NCBI GenBank assembly: GCA_019241085.1
Contig: JAFAXH010000155.1
Span: 1 to 37,749 of the forward strand
Length of the DNA stretch: 37,749 nucleotides
Reading direction: 5' to 3'
From: Verrucomicrobiota bacterium
GTDB lineage: Bacteria; Verrucomicrobiota; Verrucomicrobiia; Chthoniobacterales; SZAS-18
Position 1 is the stretch's first letter. Every line of letters starts with the position of its first letter. The position numbers were made by a program, and so were the translations under genes. Of this stretch, positions 24,267-32,670 are shown piece by piece. The notes under the pieces were generated by a model. That model made no database searches and was not told where the DNA came from. It saw only the letters and a program-made list of their open reading frames with translations.

Positions 24267-26473
24267 TCGTCCCCGCCATGCTGCGCATTTCGTTTTTCAA
24301 AAAAATCTGCCGCGCGCTGTTGCCGCTGCTGGCCGCCGCGTCCACCGCGCAGGCGGCGCCCAAGGTCATCCTCATTTCGCTCGACGGCGCGACGCCGCAG
24401 CTTGTCGAAAGCTATCTCGCCAGCGGCGCGCTGCCGCCCGACACCGGCCTTGGCCGCCTGGCCAAAGCGGGCGTGCGCGCGCGGCGCAACGTTTCCGTGC
24501 TGCCGTCGCTGACCGCCCCGGCGCACGCCGCGATGGTCACAGGTTCCGCGCCGGCGGCGAATGACCTGATTGCCAATAGTTTTCATCTCACCGCCAGCCC
24601 GTTTGCGTTGAACATCAACGGCTTCGCCGCGCCGATTGGCGGTCCGGCGCTGGGCGCGCAAACTCCGACTGCGCAGCCGATTTGGATGGCGTTGCGCGCC
24701 GCGGGAAAAAAAGTGATCGCCGCGCCGTGGCCGAATGTGGACGGCCAGGCGGTGCGTCTGCCCGTCGGGCGCGGGCAGCCGATCAGCGGCGGCACGGTCA
24801 TCGCGCCGGCGGAGGAGCGCGCGGTCGATTTCACCGTGCCGTTCGGCGAAGACAGCGGCGTGGCAGCGTGCGGCTTTGCATTGACGCGCGCGGATTTCAT
24901 CGAAGCGCCGCCCGAGCTGACGGCGCAACTGACCGCCGCCGGGCACCGTTCGTTTTCCCCGGTGCTGTGGAAAAAATTGCCGCTGGAAACGATCTCCACG
25001 CCCGTCCCGTATGGCCAGCCGCGGCGCGATCAAACCATCGCCATGGCCGCGCTCGACACCACGGACGACGGCGCGGAGAATTACGACACGCTCGTCTTTT
25101 TCGACACGACGCGCGGCATCGAGCCGGGACCATTCGCGCTGCCAGCGACGGGGCCGGCTTACGTGCGCGCGGGCGACGGCGTCTCGCGTCCATTTTATCT
25201 CGAAGGCAGCGCGCGGCAGGCGGGCACGGCGTTCTTTATTTCCCAACTCGCGCCCGATCTTGGCACCGTGCGCATCGCGCGTTACGCGGTTCACTATTTG
25301 CCGCGCAATGTGCCGCCGGCCGTGCTGGCGTCGGTCGATGACATCAACGCGCACGTCGGCGCCTGCGCGGCGAAGCCGGACATCGCCATCGCGGGCCGGT
25401 GGCTGCCGAGTTTTGCCAATTTTCCCGACGCCGAGCGCGAGGCGATCTTCGAGGATCAAGCGAAGACTTGGACGGACTACCAGGCGCGGGTCGCGGTGCG
25501 CGCTTTGGAAAAAAATCCCGACGCCGATCTCGCGTTGTTTTACTTCTCGCAACCGGACAGCAGCGCGCACCAATTCCTGCTCACCGATCCGCGCCAAGCG
25601 AGCGATCCGCTCGACCCGGCGAGCCTCGGCGCGCGGCAGGACGCGGGGAAGGCGGCGCGATATGCAAATTATTTGCAAGAAGCCTACCGGGCGGTGAACG
25701 ACGCCGTCGAGCGGATCATCCAGGCCGCCGGCGGCTGCGACGAGCGAACGGGCCGGCCGCGGGCGAACGTGTTCGTCGTCAGCGACCACGGATTTTTGCC
25801 GTTCCACACGGCGGTGAACATCCACGCGCTGCTGCAAAACGCGGGCTTCGACCCGAAAAAAGTGCGCGCCGTGCCGTCGGGCGCGGCGGTGAACATTTAC
25901 CTCAATCTCCGGGGCCGCGAGCCGGACGGGATCGTGCCGCCGGCGGAGTATTTGGAATTGCAAAAAGCCGTCGTCACCGCGTTGCAATCACAGGAGGAAA
26001 CGAACGCGAACTACCTGCCAGCCGGCGAAAAACGCGCGCCGATTTTCGACAAAATCTTCGTGCGCCCCGCGCCGCCAACGGCGGATGATCCGAGCCTCGT
26101 TGGACGCACGACGGACGAGCGCATCGGACACGACAGCGGCGACGTGCTGGCCTTGCTCGCGCCGGGCTACGATTTCGATGGCACGCAGCGTCCGCCGGTG
26201 CGGCGCAGCGGCGACGACGCAGATTCATCGAAATTTTTGGTGCTGAGCGTGCCCGATTTCTACGGCGCGCACGGCTACGATCCGGCGCGGCCGGAGATGA
26301 GCGCGATCTTCTTCGCCGCCGGCCCGGACATTCCCGTGGAGCACGGTGGTGCGATGCTCGACGAAGTGCATTTGATCGACCTCGCGCCGACCATCGAAAA
26401 GCTGCTCGGCGTCGCGCCCGCGCCGACGGTGCAAGGCCGCGCCATTGACTTCCGCCGGACGACGCCGCGGTGA
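24263..26473 (+). CDS. Exported alkaline-phosphatase-superfamily phosphodiesterase/nucleotide pyrophosphatase
   Basis: A 736-residue exported hydrolase. The signal peptide 'FFKKICRALLPLLAAASTAQA' (about 11-31) precedes the catalytic 'LISLDGATPQLVESYL', with metal-binding Asp41 and nucleophile Thr44. Later metal ligands are in 'FVVSDHGFLPFHTAVN', 'ADLALFYFSQPDSSAHQFLL' and 'FYGAHGYDPARPEMSAIFF'. The fold is the Phosphodiest/type I nucleotide pyrophosphatase group of the alkaline phosphatase superfamily. Its natural substrate is unknown. An alternative start is Met6, without change in the signal peptide. The length is larger than simple NPPs (about 400-550) because of an insertion of roughly 150-200 residues between the first and second metal sites ('PVGRGQPISG' to 'QLAPDLGTVRI'). 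Confidence 0.9.
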   Translation: MIVPAMLRISFFKKICRALLPLLAAASTAQAAPKVILISLDGATPQLVESYLASGALPPDTGLGRLAKAGVRARRNVSVLPSLTAPAHAAMVTGSAPAANDLIANSFHLTASPFALNINGFAAPIGGPALGAQTPTAQPIWMALRAAGKKVIAAPWPNVDGQAVRLPVGRGQPISGGTVIAPAEERAVDFTVPFGEDSGVAACGFALTRADFIEAPPELTAQLTAAGHRSFSPVLWKKLPLETISTPVPYGQPRRDQTIAMAALDTTDDGAENYDTLVFFDTTRGIEPGPFALPATGPAYVRAGDGVSRPFYLEGSARQAGTAFFISQLAPDLGTVRIARYAVHYLPRNVPPAVLASVDDINAHVGACAAKPDIAIAGRWLPSFANFPDAEREAIFEDQAKTWTDYQARVAVRALEKNPDADLALFYFSQPDSSAHQFLLTDPRQASDPLDPASLGARQDAGKAARYANYLQEAYRAVNDAVERIIQAAGGCDERTGRPRANVFVVSDHGFLPFHTAVNIHALLQNAGFDPKKVRAVPSGAAVNIYLNLRGREPDGIVPPAEYLELQKAVVTALQSQEETNANYLPAGEKRAPIFDKIFVRPAPPTADDPSLVGRTTDERIGHDSGDVLALLAPGYDFDGTQRPPVRRSGDDADSSKFLVLSVPDFYGAHGYDPARPEMSAIFFAAGPDIPVEHGGAMLDEVHLIDLAPTIEKLLGVAPAPTVQGRAIDFRRTTPR

Positions 26474-26480
26474 CGATTTT

Positions 26481-27368
26481 TCAGCGCCGCGCGAGACGGC
26501 GCTCGCGCGTTTTGAAAAACGCGCGCAACGGCGGCAGATAATCCTCGGTCGTGCGCAGCGCGATGGCATCGACGCCGAAACGCCGCAGCAGCGCGGCGAG
26601 CGCGTCGCGGCGTTTTGCCACCGCGTGGCGGAACGCGCTCTGCGTCTGCGCGTCGCTCGTGTTCACCTCGTATTGCTCGCCCGTTTCCGCGTCTTCGAGC
26701 GTCACGCGGCCCACGTCGGGCAAGGCTTCTTCCAGCGGATCGACCACGGGCACCGCGACGAGATCGTGCCGCCGCGCGGTGACGGCCAGCGGCCGCTCGA
26801 AGGGCGGCGCCTGGAAGTCGCTGAGCAAAAAAACGACGGCGCGGCGGGTGACGACTTTGTTCAAAAAATCGAGCGCCGCCGCGAGGTCGGTGCGGCGTCC
26901 GCGCGGCTCGTGAAAGAGCACTTCGCGGATGATGCGCAGGACGTGCGAGCGGCCTTTCTTCGGCGGCAGGAAAAGCTCGATGCCTTCGGAAAAAAGGACG
27001 AGGCCGACCTTGTCATTATTGCCGATGGCGCTGAACGCCAAGAGGCTGGCGACTTCCGCGGCCAGCTCGCGCTTGCTCAAAGTCACGCTGCCGAAGCCGC
27101 CCGACGCGCTCACGTCGATGAGCAGCACGACGGTCAGCTCGCGTTCCTCGGTGAAATTTTTGACGTGCAGCTCGCCCGTGCGCGCGGTGACGTTGCGGTC
27201 GATGAAGCGCACCTCGTCGCCCGGCTGGTAGGCGCGCACGTCCTCGAAATTCATGCCGCGGCCTTTGAAGATCGAGTGGTATTGGCCGGCGAGCGCGTCG
27301 TTGACCAGGCGCCGCGTGCGCAATTCCAGCCGGCGGATTTTTTTCAAAATTTCACGGGTCTCGGACAT
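26481..27368 (-). CDS. DUF58 domain protein (VWA-like)
   Basis: From the ATG at 27368 the 295 residues match the DUF58 family: 'GQYHSIFKGRGMNFEDVRAY' with 'YQPGDEVRFIDRNVTAR' and then a von Willebrand A-like core 'VVLLIDVSASGGFGS', with the metal-site 'DVSAS' Ser residues. DUF58 proteins are usually next to a MoxR AAA+ ATPase and act in cell-envelope or metal-related assembly; no MoxR is visible on either side here. The frame is open upstream to 27845, but that extension passes through palindrome I (it would encode HPERSRGTS), so it is rejected. The gene is convergent with the phosphodiesterase gene. Confidence 0.87.
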   Translation of the reverse strand: MSETREILKKIRRLELRTRRLVNDALAGQYHSIFKGRGMNFEDVRAYQPGDEVRFIDRNVTARTGELHVKNFTEERELTVVLLIDVSASGGFGSVTLSKRELAAEVASLLAFSAIGNNDKVGLVLFSEGIELFLPPKKGRSHVLRIIREVLFHEPRGRRTDLAAALDFLNKVVTRRAVVFLLSDFQAPPFERPLAVTARRHDLVAVPVVDPLEEALPDVGRVTLEDAETGEQYEVNTSDAQTQSAFRHAVAKRRDALAALLRRFGVDAIALRTTEDYLPPLRAFFKTRERRLARR

Positions 27369-27460
27369 CGCGGCGTCGGCGGGGAAAAGTCGTTGCAAAA
27401 TAAATGGCACATCTGCGCCGGCATTGCCATCCGCGCCGGGCGCGGCGCTCCTTTTCTTTA

Positions 27461-27585
27461 TCATCCCGAGCGCAGTCGAGGGACCTCTAACTGATTGTCT
27501 GGCGAGGTGGACGCACAAACCGTGTTCAGAATGCGTTGCGAACCAAGGCAGGCAATGAGAGGTCCCTCGACTGCGCTCGGGATGA
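27461..27585. repeat. REP-like palindrome I with perfect 28-bp arms
   Basis: Arms 27461-27488 (starts TCATCCCGAGCGCAGTCGAG) and 27558-27585 are perfect inverted copies across a 69-nt spacer. The sequence is not built of words and belongs to another class. Similar 'TCATCC.GAGCG.AGTCGA' units are known as dispersed repeats in several phyla. The element lies in the 286-nt gap between DUF58 and the exported gene at 27655, which otherwise holds nothing I can call. Confidence 0.9.
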
Positions 27586-27654
27586 CAGAAGGTGGAAAAT
27601 CCTCTGGTAGAATTGCGTCGGTCGCGCGACACTCGCGCGTCGAGTTTTTTTGCC

Positions 27655-28500
27655 ATGAAACATCCCCGTTTTCCTTCGCTCCGTTTGGCCGTTCTGCTCG
27701 CGCTCTGCTGCGCCGCGCCCGTTGAGGCGGCGACCGGCGACAAGGCCGCGCCGCCCTTGACCTTGGAGCAGCGCAACGACGCGTCGGCCAAGGTCATCGT
27801 CCCGCTCAGCGCGGATATTTTCAACGCGCTCGACCAGCTCGACAAAGATGTGAACTGGCGCGCGCTCGTCGATTACACCGCCCAGGGCGGCGCGCGGGAA
27901 AAGTCGAGCTACCCGGATAACGCACTCAAGGCGCTGAATCTCGGCGTGCGGGTTGCCGACGCGTTCATCGCCATCCAGGCGAAGGACGCCGCGGCGTTGC
28001 GGTCGCTTTCCAACACGCTCGTCAGCCTCGCGCAACCGCTCGGCGTCAGCGAGGAAATCGTCGGTGCGCGCGAGACCATCGAGCGCAACGCCCGCGCCGG
28101 CGACAAGTGGCCGACGGTGCGCGACAACGTCGTGGCGTTGCAGGAAAAAGTGCGCACGGAACTCGAGGACCAGAAGCGCGCGGACGAAGCGGTGCTCGTC
28201 GTCGTCGGCGGCTGGCTGCAAGGTTTGCACCTCGTGACGAAGGCGCTCAGCGGCAATGATTACAACGCCGACGCGGCGACCGTGCTGCGGCAGGTCTCGC
28301 TGGTGCAAAGCCTGCAAACGCAGCTCGACGGCTTGAGCGCGGAGACGAAAAATCTGCCGGTGATCCAGGCGATCCTCGCCGACTTGCCGGAGATCGCCAA
28401 ACTCACCGCGGTCGGCCAGAACGAGCCGGTGTCGAAGGCCAATGTCGAGCAGCTTTACAAGGTCAGCTCCAGGCTGGCCGCGGCCATCATGAAAGGCTGA
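27655..28500 (+). CDS. Exported helical protein of unknown function (281 aa)
   Basis: The ATG at 27655 begins 'MKHPRFPSLRLAVLLALCCAAPVEA', a classical signal peptide cleaved near residue 25. The mature part is mostly helical and charged ('SADIFNALDQLDKDVNWRALV', 'AADAFIAIQAKDAAALRSL', 'EEIVGARETIERNARAGD'), with no cysteine, no transmembrane segment and no family that I recognise. The last 60 residues are also helical. It is followed after about 60 bases by another exported gene on the same strand, suggesting a small secreted-protein operon. The frame is open from 27592 in an unrelated stretch; the signal peptide fixes the start. Confidence 0.78.
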   Translation: MKHPRFPSLRLAVLLALCCAAPVEAATGDKAAPPLTLEQRNDASAKVIVPLSADIFNALDQLDKDVNWRALVDYTAQGGAREKSSYPDNALKALNLGVRVADAFIAIQAKDAAALRSLSNTLVSLAQPLGVSEEIVGARETIERNARAGDKWPTVRDNVVALQEKVRTELEDQKRADEAVLVVVGGWLQGLHLVTKALSGNDYNADAATVLRQVSLVQSLQTQLDGLSAETKNLPVIQAILADLPEIAKLTAVGQNEPVSKANVEQLYKVSSRLAAAIMKG

Positions 28501-28560
28501 GCGAGCACCATTCGCCGCACCGCTTTTTTCAGAAAAATCACCCCGCAAAAAATCGTGTTT

Positions 28561-29004
28561 ATGAAACGCAAATTCCTGACCTGTCTGCTGGCTTCGCTCG
28601 CGCTGTTCAACTTCGGTTTTGAACCGAATGCCGATGCCTCCGTTGCCGGCGCGAGGCTGCGCGCCTACGAGATCGCGGCGAAGATGCGCGCCGCAGGCTA
28701 CACGTTCGTGGACGGCAGCTCCGGGCTGCTGCGCAAAGGTGAGATCAGCGGCCTCATCAAAGCTTCGCTCATCAAAGGCAACACCTACGCGCTGGTGGCC
28801 GGCGGTTGCGAGGATGCCTACGACGTGGACGTGATCGTGTATGACGAAAACGGCAACGTGATCGGCGAGGACAGCGACACGGCGCCGGTCGCTGTGGTGG
28901 AAAACATCACGCCGGCATGGACGGGCGATTTCTTCGTGCGGGTGCGGATGTATGACTGCACGAGCAACGGCGCGCACTACGTCCTGTTGCTCGGCCGGAA
29001 GTAG
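28561..29004 (+). CDS. Small exported beta-rich protein, PPC-like (147 aa)
   Basis: An ATG at 28561 (or GTG at 28555) begins 'MKRKFLTCLLASLALFNFGF', a signal peptide. The mature part is beta-rich: 'SLIKGNTYALVAGGCEDAYD' then 'VDVIVYDENGNVIGEDSDTA' and 'PAWTGDFFVRVRMYDCTSNG'. The order of a Tyr strand, an Asp/Val-Asp strand, an 'Asp-Glu-Asn-Gly-Asn' turn and a closing strand resembles the bacterial pre-peptidase C-terminal (PPC) jelly-roll. Two cysteines (GGCED and MYDCT) could form a disulfide. It is short compared with PPC-containing proteases, so it would be a stand-alone domain. Function unknown. Confidence 0.72.
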   Translation: MKRKFLTCLLASLALFNFGFEPNADASVAGARLRAYEIAAKMRAAGYTFVDGSSGLLRKGEISGLIKASLIKGNTYALVAGGCEDAYDVDVIVYDENGNVIGEDSDTAPVAVVENITPAWTGDFFVRVRMYDCTSNGAHYVLLLGRK

Positions 29005-29016
29005 GAGGAGTTTTTA

Positions 29017-29154
29017 AGACAGAATTAACAAAATTAAACAGAATTGAGCTGAGTAAAAAACTATTGGTGCAAGAGAGAAGCGAAGCCGTCGATAGATGAT
29101 TTCCGTCAATTCCTTCTCCGCCGATAATTCTGTAAAATTCTGTTAATTCTGTCT
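29017..29154. repeat. AGAATT-word palindrome J upstream of the ABC transporter gene
   Basis: Left words are ACAGAATTA, ACAAAATTA, AACAGAATT. The 29-nt arm 29017-29045 pairs with 29126-29154 at 26 of 29. The period is 9-10 nt. It fills most of the gap between the PPC-like gene (stop 29004) and the transporter (start 29196). The spacer (29046-29125) shows no gene. Confidence 0.88.
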
Positions 29155-29195
29155 AAAAAGCCGCGCTCGTTCGCGCCCTGAAATTTGCTCCGCGC

Positions 29196-32100
29196 GTGGA
29201 CGAGCCGACCAACCGCTACCTGCTCGGCCTCACCCGGCTCTTTGCGCTGGTCGCGGGCGCGGACGGGCCGGTCAACGCTTCCGAGCTGGGCTACGTCCAC
29301 GACTACCTGCGCGGCTTCTATCCCGAGCGCATCGCCGCGCGCGTCTTCGCCGATTTCCGCCGCTGGGCGGATGCCGGATCGCTCGATTTCGACGCCACGC
29401 TGGGCGAGCTCGACGGACTGTTTTCGCACGAGGAAAAAGTCTTCCTGCTGCTCACCGTCTATGAGTTGGCGGAAGCCGACGATCTCCGCGCAGGCGAGAT
29501 CGCGATGGGCCGCCGCATCGCCGCCCGGCTCGGCTTGACGGAACTCGACACGGCGGTTTTGGAATCACTCTTCCGCCTCGGCGGCGCGAGCACCCCGCGC
29601 TTCGACCGCCGCGCCGCGTTGCTGCCGTTGCGCCTCGGCGATCTGGAGACGCCGGCGACGCACGCCGACCTGCGGTTGCCGACGCCGGGATTGGAGCTGG
29701 AAATCTACAAGGTCAACCACGTCTATTACGTCCGGCAGCGTGACAACCGCGTGCCCGTGCGCCTGGGCGAGCGGCCGTTGCGGCGGAAGTTTGCCACGCG
29801 GCTGGAGCCGGGCCGCTCCCTGCACATCGGCGGCGTGCTGACGTTTCATTACGTCGATCTCATCTATTACTTCAACTGCCTGCTCGGCTGCTATTCCGAC
29901 AAGACGCTCTACCTGCGCAGCGTCGAGCAGGGCAATTATCAAATCCATCTTTCCGACGCGCCGGACAGCCGGCTCGCCATCGAATTGCGCGGTCTCACCG
30001 TGCGCCTTCGCGCGTGCGGCGACGCCGATCTGGCGATCAATTACGAGCTGCACTCCGCGGCGGAGAATTGGATCGACGTGCTGCTCGGCGATCACGTCGT
30101 GCTCGACAGCTACGACATGGATTTGCGCAAGATCGTCGCCAATTCCTTCATCGACGAACAACCGCTTGCGCCCGATGCCGCCGCGCGTCCGCTCGTCATT
30201 TCCAACGGCACCGACGCCGACGTGTTCATCTCCGATGGCCTGCCGCGCATCTGGCGCTGCACGCTGCAACGTCAGGCCGGCCATCATGGCGGCGGCGGCG
30301 GAGCCTTGTTTGAAAAAGCCACCTGTCCGCACGCGATCTACGCCGACGGCGCCCGCGTGCAGTCGCGCGCGCACCTCGGCCACGGCGGCACGCTGCTCAT
30401 CGGCAACCACCGGCTCCAATTCGACTTCGCTAAAGCACGCGTGCGCCGCAGCCGGTTCAGCGTGCAAAGCTATCGCGCGGAAAAAATCCGCCACCGTTTT
30501 CACGACGGTCGCCTCGCGCTGGACAACGTTTCCTTCGAGATCGGCAACGGCGAGCTGGTCTGCATCCTCGGCCCGAGCGGCTGCGGCAAATCGACGCTGC
30601 TCAGCATCCTCAACGGCCAGAACGCGCCCAGCCACGGCCGCGTGCTCGTGGAAGGCTACGACCTGCACGGACGCGGCAAATTCATCGCGCGCCAGCTCGG
30701 CTACGTGCCGCAGGACGATCTGCTTTTGGAAAATCTCACCGTCGCCGAAAACCTCGTTTACAGCGCGCGGCTGCGCTGGCCGAAACGTTCGCCGGCGGAG
30801 ATTCACGCCCTGGTCGCGGGCGTCCTGCACGAGATTGGTTTGGAGGAACAACGGCACACGCGCGTCGGCGATCCGACGCACAAAGTGCTCAGCGGCGGCC
30901 AGCGCAAGCGGCTCAACATCGGCCTCGAATTGCTCGGCGACGCCGCGGCGTATTTGCTCGACGAACCGACCAGCGGACTCTCCAGCGAAGACAGCCTGCG
31001 CATCGTCGATCTGCTCAAGCATCGCGCGCTCGACGGCCGCATTATTTTCACCGTGCTCCACCAGCCGAGCGCAAAGATTTTCCGGCTCTTCGACAAAGTC
31101 ATCCTGCTCGACCGCGGCGGCCGGCTGGCGTTTTGCGGCGACATCGACGCCGCGCTCATTTATTTCCAGGCAGCCAGCGAAAACGCCGACGACGATGCGT
31201 CCGACGACGCGCGCCTGGCGCCGCCGGCCGACGATCCCGACCTGCTGCTCAAAACGCTCGAAGCGCCGCTGCTCAACATTGACGGCACGCCGCTCGATCA
31301 GCGCCGGCACCCGCCGGAATACTGGCAGGAAAAATTTCTCGAATACGAGCACGCCAACGCGCCGGTGAAGATCAGCCTCGCCCGCGAACAGAGCGAGCCG
31401 CCGCCCGTGCGCCGGCTCGGATTTCTCGACCGTCTCGGCCAGACGAACACGCTGCTCGCGCGCGAGTTTCTCTCCAAGCTGCGCAACCGCTCGAACCTTT
31501 GGACCACCGGCCTCGTCGCGCCGCTGCTCGGCCTGCTCGTCGGCCTCATCCTGCGGCAGTCGAACGATCCCGACCAGCCGTATGCGCTCGTCCACAACGA
31601 CGCGATTTTGAACTTCTTTTTCCTCTCGTCGGTCATCGCCATTTTTCTCGCGCTCTCGAACAGCCTCGCCGAGATTATCCGCGACCGTCCGCTGCTCCTG
31701 CGCGAGCGCATGGTGAACATCCCGGCGAGCGCCTATCTCGGCGCGAAATACCTCACGCTCTGCCTGCTGTCGGCCTTGCAGATCGCGCTGTTTCTCGCGG
31801 TCAGTTTTTTGGTGTTAAAAATCCGCGACGGCTTTTGGGCGGACCTCGGCTACCTCGTGCTGGCGGGCGCGGCGGCGAGCGCGCTCGGGCTGGCCATTTC
31901 CGCGCTGCCGGGCTTGTCGGAAAAGGCCGCGGCCAACCTGCTGCCGCTCCTGCTCGTGCCGCAGATCGTGCTCGCCGGCTCGCAGGTTTTCGAGTTCAGC
32001 AACATGAAGCATTTGCTGCTGCAAAATCTGTGGCCGCACCGCCTGATGACCGCCTCTGCTGCTGCCGCGGCGGCGGCGGAGTCGGAGCCAACGCGCGAGG

Positions 32101-32609
32101 TGCCCGAGATCGCGGACTGGTTCATCCTGTCGCGCTGGGCTTACGAAGGCCTGGTCGTGCTGCACGAGACGCACAGTCCCGCGCAGGAAGCGATGCGCCT
32201 GGTCGATGCGGCCAACGCGACCCGCCGGCTTTTCAAGACTCTGCCGCCGTCCGAACTGGTCGCCGCGCAGGAACGGGTCCGCGAGCGCGAAGCCCGCGCG
32301 CACGCGCTCGAAGGCGACCCGGCCGTGGCGAGCCAGCAGAACATCACGCTGCACAAGGCGGTGAAACCTTTCCATGCCGCGCGGGATGACGCCGCGTCGT
32401 CGCCGTTTCTGGTCGCGGAAAAGCGGCTGCCCGCCGCGTGGTTCGGCGGTCGCCGCGTGACGACGCCGCTGTTCAACGCCGGCGTGCTGCTCGGCTTCAC
32501 CGCGTTCTTTCTTTGCGCGGCCTACGCGCTGATTCTTTGGGGCGCGGCTGCGGTCGAGCGGATCGCCCGCGTCCGCGGCGTTTTTTCCTGGCAAAGACGG
32601 ACGCGCTGA
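29196..32609 (+). CDS. TerB-domain/ABCG-type half-transporter fusion
   Basis: A 1137-residue inner-membrane protein. Residues about 1-125 are an acidic helical TerB-like domain ('YLLGLTRLFALVAGADGPVN', 'GELDGLFSHEEKVFLLLTVY'). Residues 135-415 are beta-rich, ending in an FHA-like edge ('GHGGTLLIGNHRLQFDF'). The ABC NBD follows: Walker A GPSGCGKST (459-467), signature LSGGQ (565-569), Walker B YLLDEPTSG (586-594), a 'TVLHQPSAKIFRLFDKVILL' H-loop. The C-terminal third has six membrane helices, e.g. 'GLVAPLLGLLVGLIL', 'LNFFFLSSVIAIFLALSNSL', 'YLTLCLLSALQIALFLAVSF', 'GVLLGFTAFFLCAAYALIL', with a large charged loop before the last. That is ABCG order (NBD before TMD). It may need homodimerisation. 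Substrate unknown. The start is GTG at 29196. Confidence 0.88.
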   Translation: MDEPTNRYLLGLTRLFALVAGADGPVNASELGYVHDYLRGFYPERIAARVFADFRRWADAGSLDFDATLGELDGLFSHEEKVFLLLTVYELAEADDLRAGEIAMGRRIAARLGLTELDTAVLESLFRLGGASTPRFDRRAALLPLRLGDLETPATHADLRLPTPGLELEIYKVNHVYYVRQRDNRVPVRLGERPLRRKFATRLEPGRSLHIGGVLTFHYVDLIYYFNCLLGCYSDKTLYLRSVEQGNYQIHLSDAPDSRLAIELRGLTVRLRACGDADLAINYELHSAAENWIDVLLGDHVVLDSYDMDLRKIVANSFIDEQPLAPDAAARPLVISNGTDADVFISDGLPRIWRCTLQRQAGHHGGGGGALFEKATCPHAIYADGARVQSRAHLGHGGTLLIGNHRLQFDFAKARVRRSRFSVQSYRAEKIRHRFHDGRLALDNVSFEIGNGELVCILGPSGCGKSTLLSILNGQNAPSHGRVLVEGYDLHGRGKFIARQLGYVPQDDLLLENLTVAENLVYSARLRWPKRSPAEIHALVAGVLHEIGLEEQRHTRVGDPTHKVLSGGQRKRLNIGLELLGDAAAYLLDEPTSGLSSEDSLRIVDLLKHRALDGRIIFTVLHQPSAKIFRLFDKVILLDRGGRLAFCGDIDAALIYFQAASENADDDASDDARLAPPADDPDLLLKTLEAPLLNIDGTPLDQRRHPPEYWQEKFLEYEHANAPVKISLAREQSEPPPVRRLGFLDRLGQTNTLLAREFLSKLRNRSNLWTTGLVAPLLGLLVGLILRQSNDPDQPYALVHNDAILNFFFLSSVIAIFLALSNSLAEIIRDRPLLLRERMVNIPASAYLGAKYLTLCLLSALQIALFLAVSFLVLKIRDGFWADLGYLVLAGAAASALGLAISALPGLSEKAAANLLPLLLVPQIVLAGSQVFEFSNMKHLLLQNLWPHRLMTASAAAAAAAESEPTREVPEIADWFILSRWAYEGLVVLHETHSPAQEAMRLVDAANATRRLFKTLPPSELVAAQERVREREARAHALEGDPAVASQQNITLHKAVKPFHAARDDAASSPFLVAEKRLPAAWFGGRRVTTPLFNAGVLLGFTAFFLCAAYALILWGAAAVERIARVRGVFSWQRRTR

Positions 32610-32656
32610 GGCCGATGATAAAAAGATTTGCGCCATCTGCGGCCGTGGTTCCTTCG

Positions 32657-32662
32657 TATAAT
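32657..32662 (+). promoter_or_regulatory. Consensus -10 box 8 bases upstream of the SDR start
   Basis: TATAAT at 32657-32662 lies 8 bases before the ATG at 32671. The transcript would begin at or within about 3 bases of the ATG, so it may be leaderless. No convincing -35 (TTTGCG at 32627-32632 is 24 bases away). Confidence 0.45.
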
Positions 32663-32670
32663 CATTCTCT

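Noticed and set aside
24233-25987. 584-codon minus-strand frame over the phosphodiesterase
   Set aside because: It is a shadow; the plus strand has a signal peptide and metal-site motifs.
27369-27845. N-terminal extension of DUF58 to 27845
   Set aside because: It runs through palindrome I and past the start of the divergent exported gene; the Met at 27368 gives the normal family length.
29565-31595. 676-codon frame antisense to the ABC transporter
   Set aside because: It is a composition-driven shadow; the opposite strand has intact Walker motifs, the ABC signature and membrane helices.
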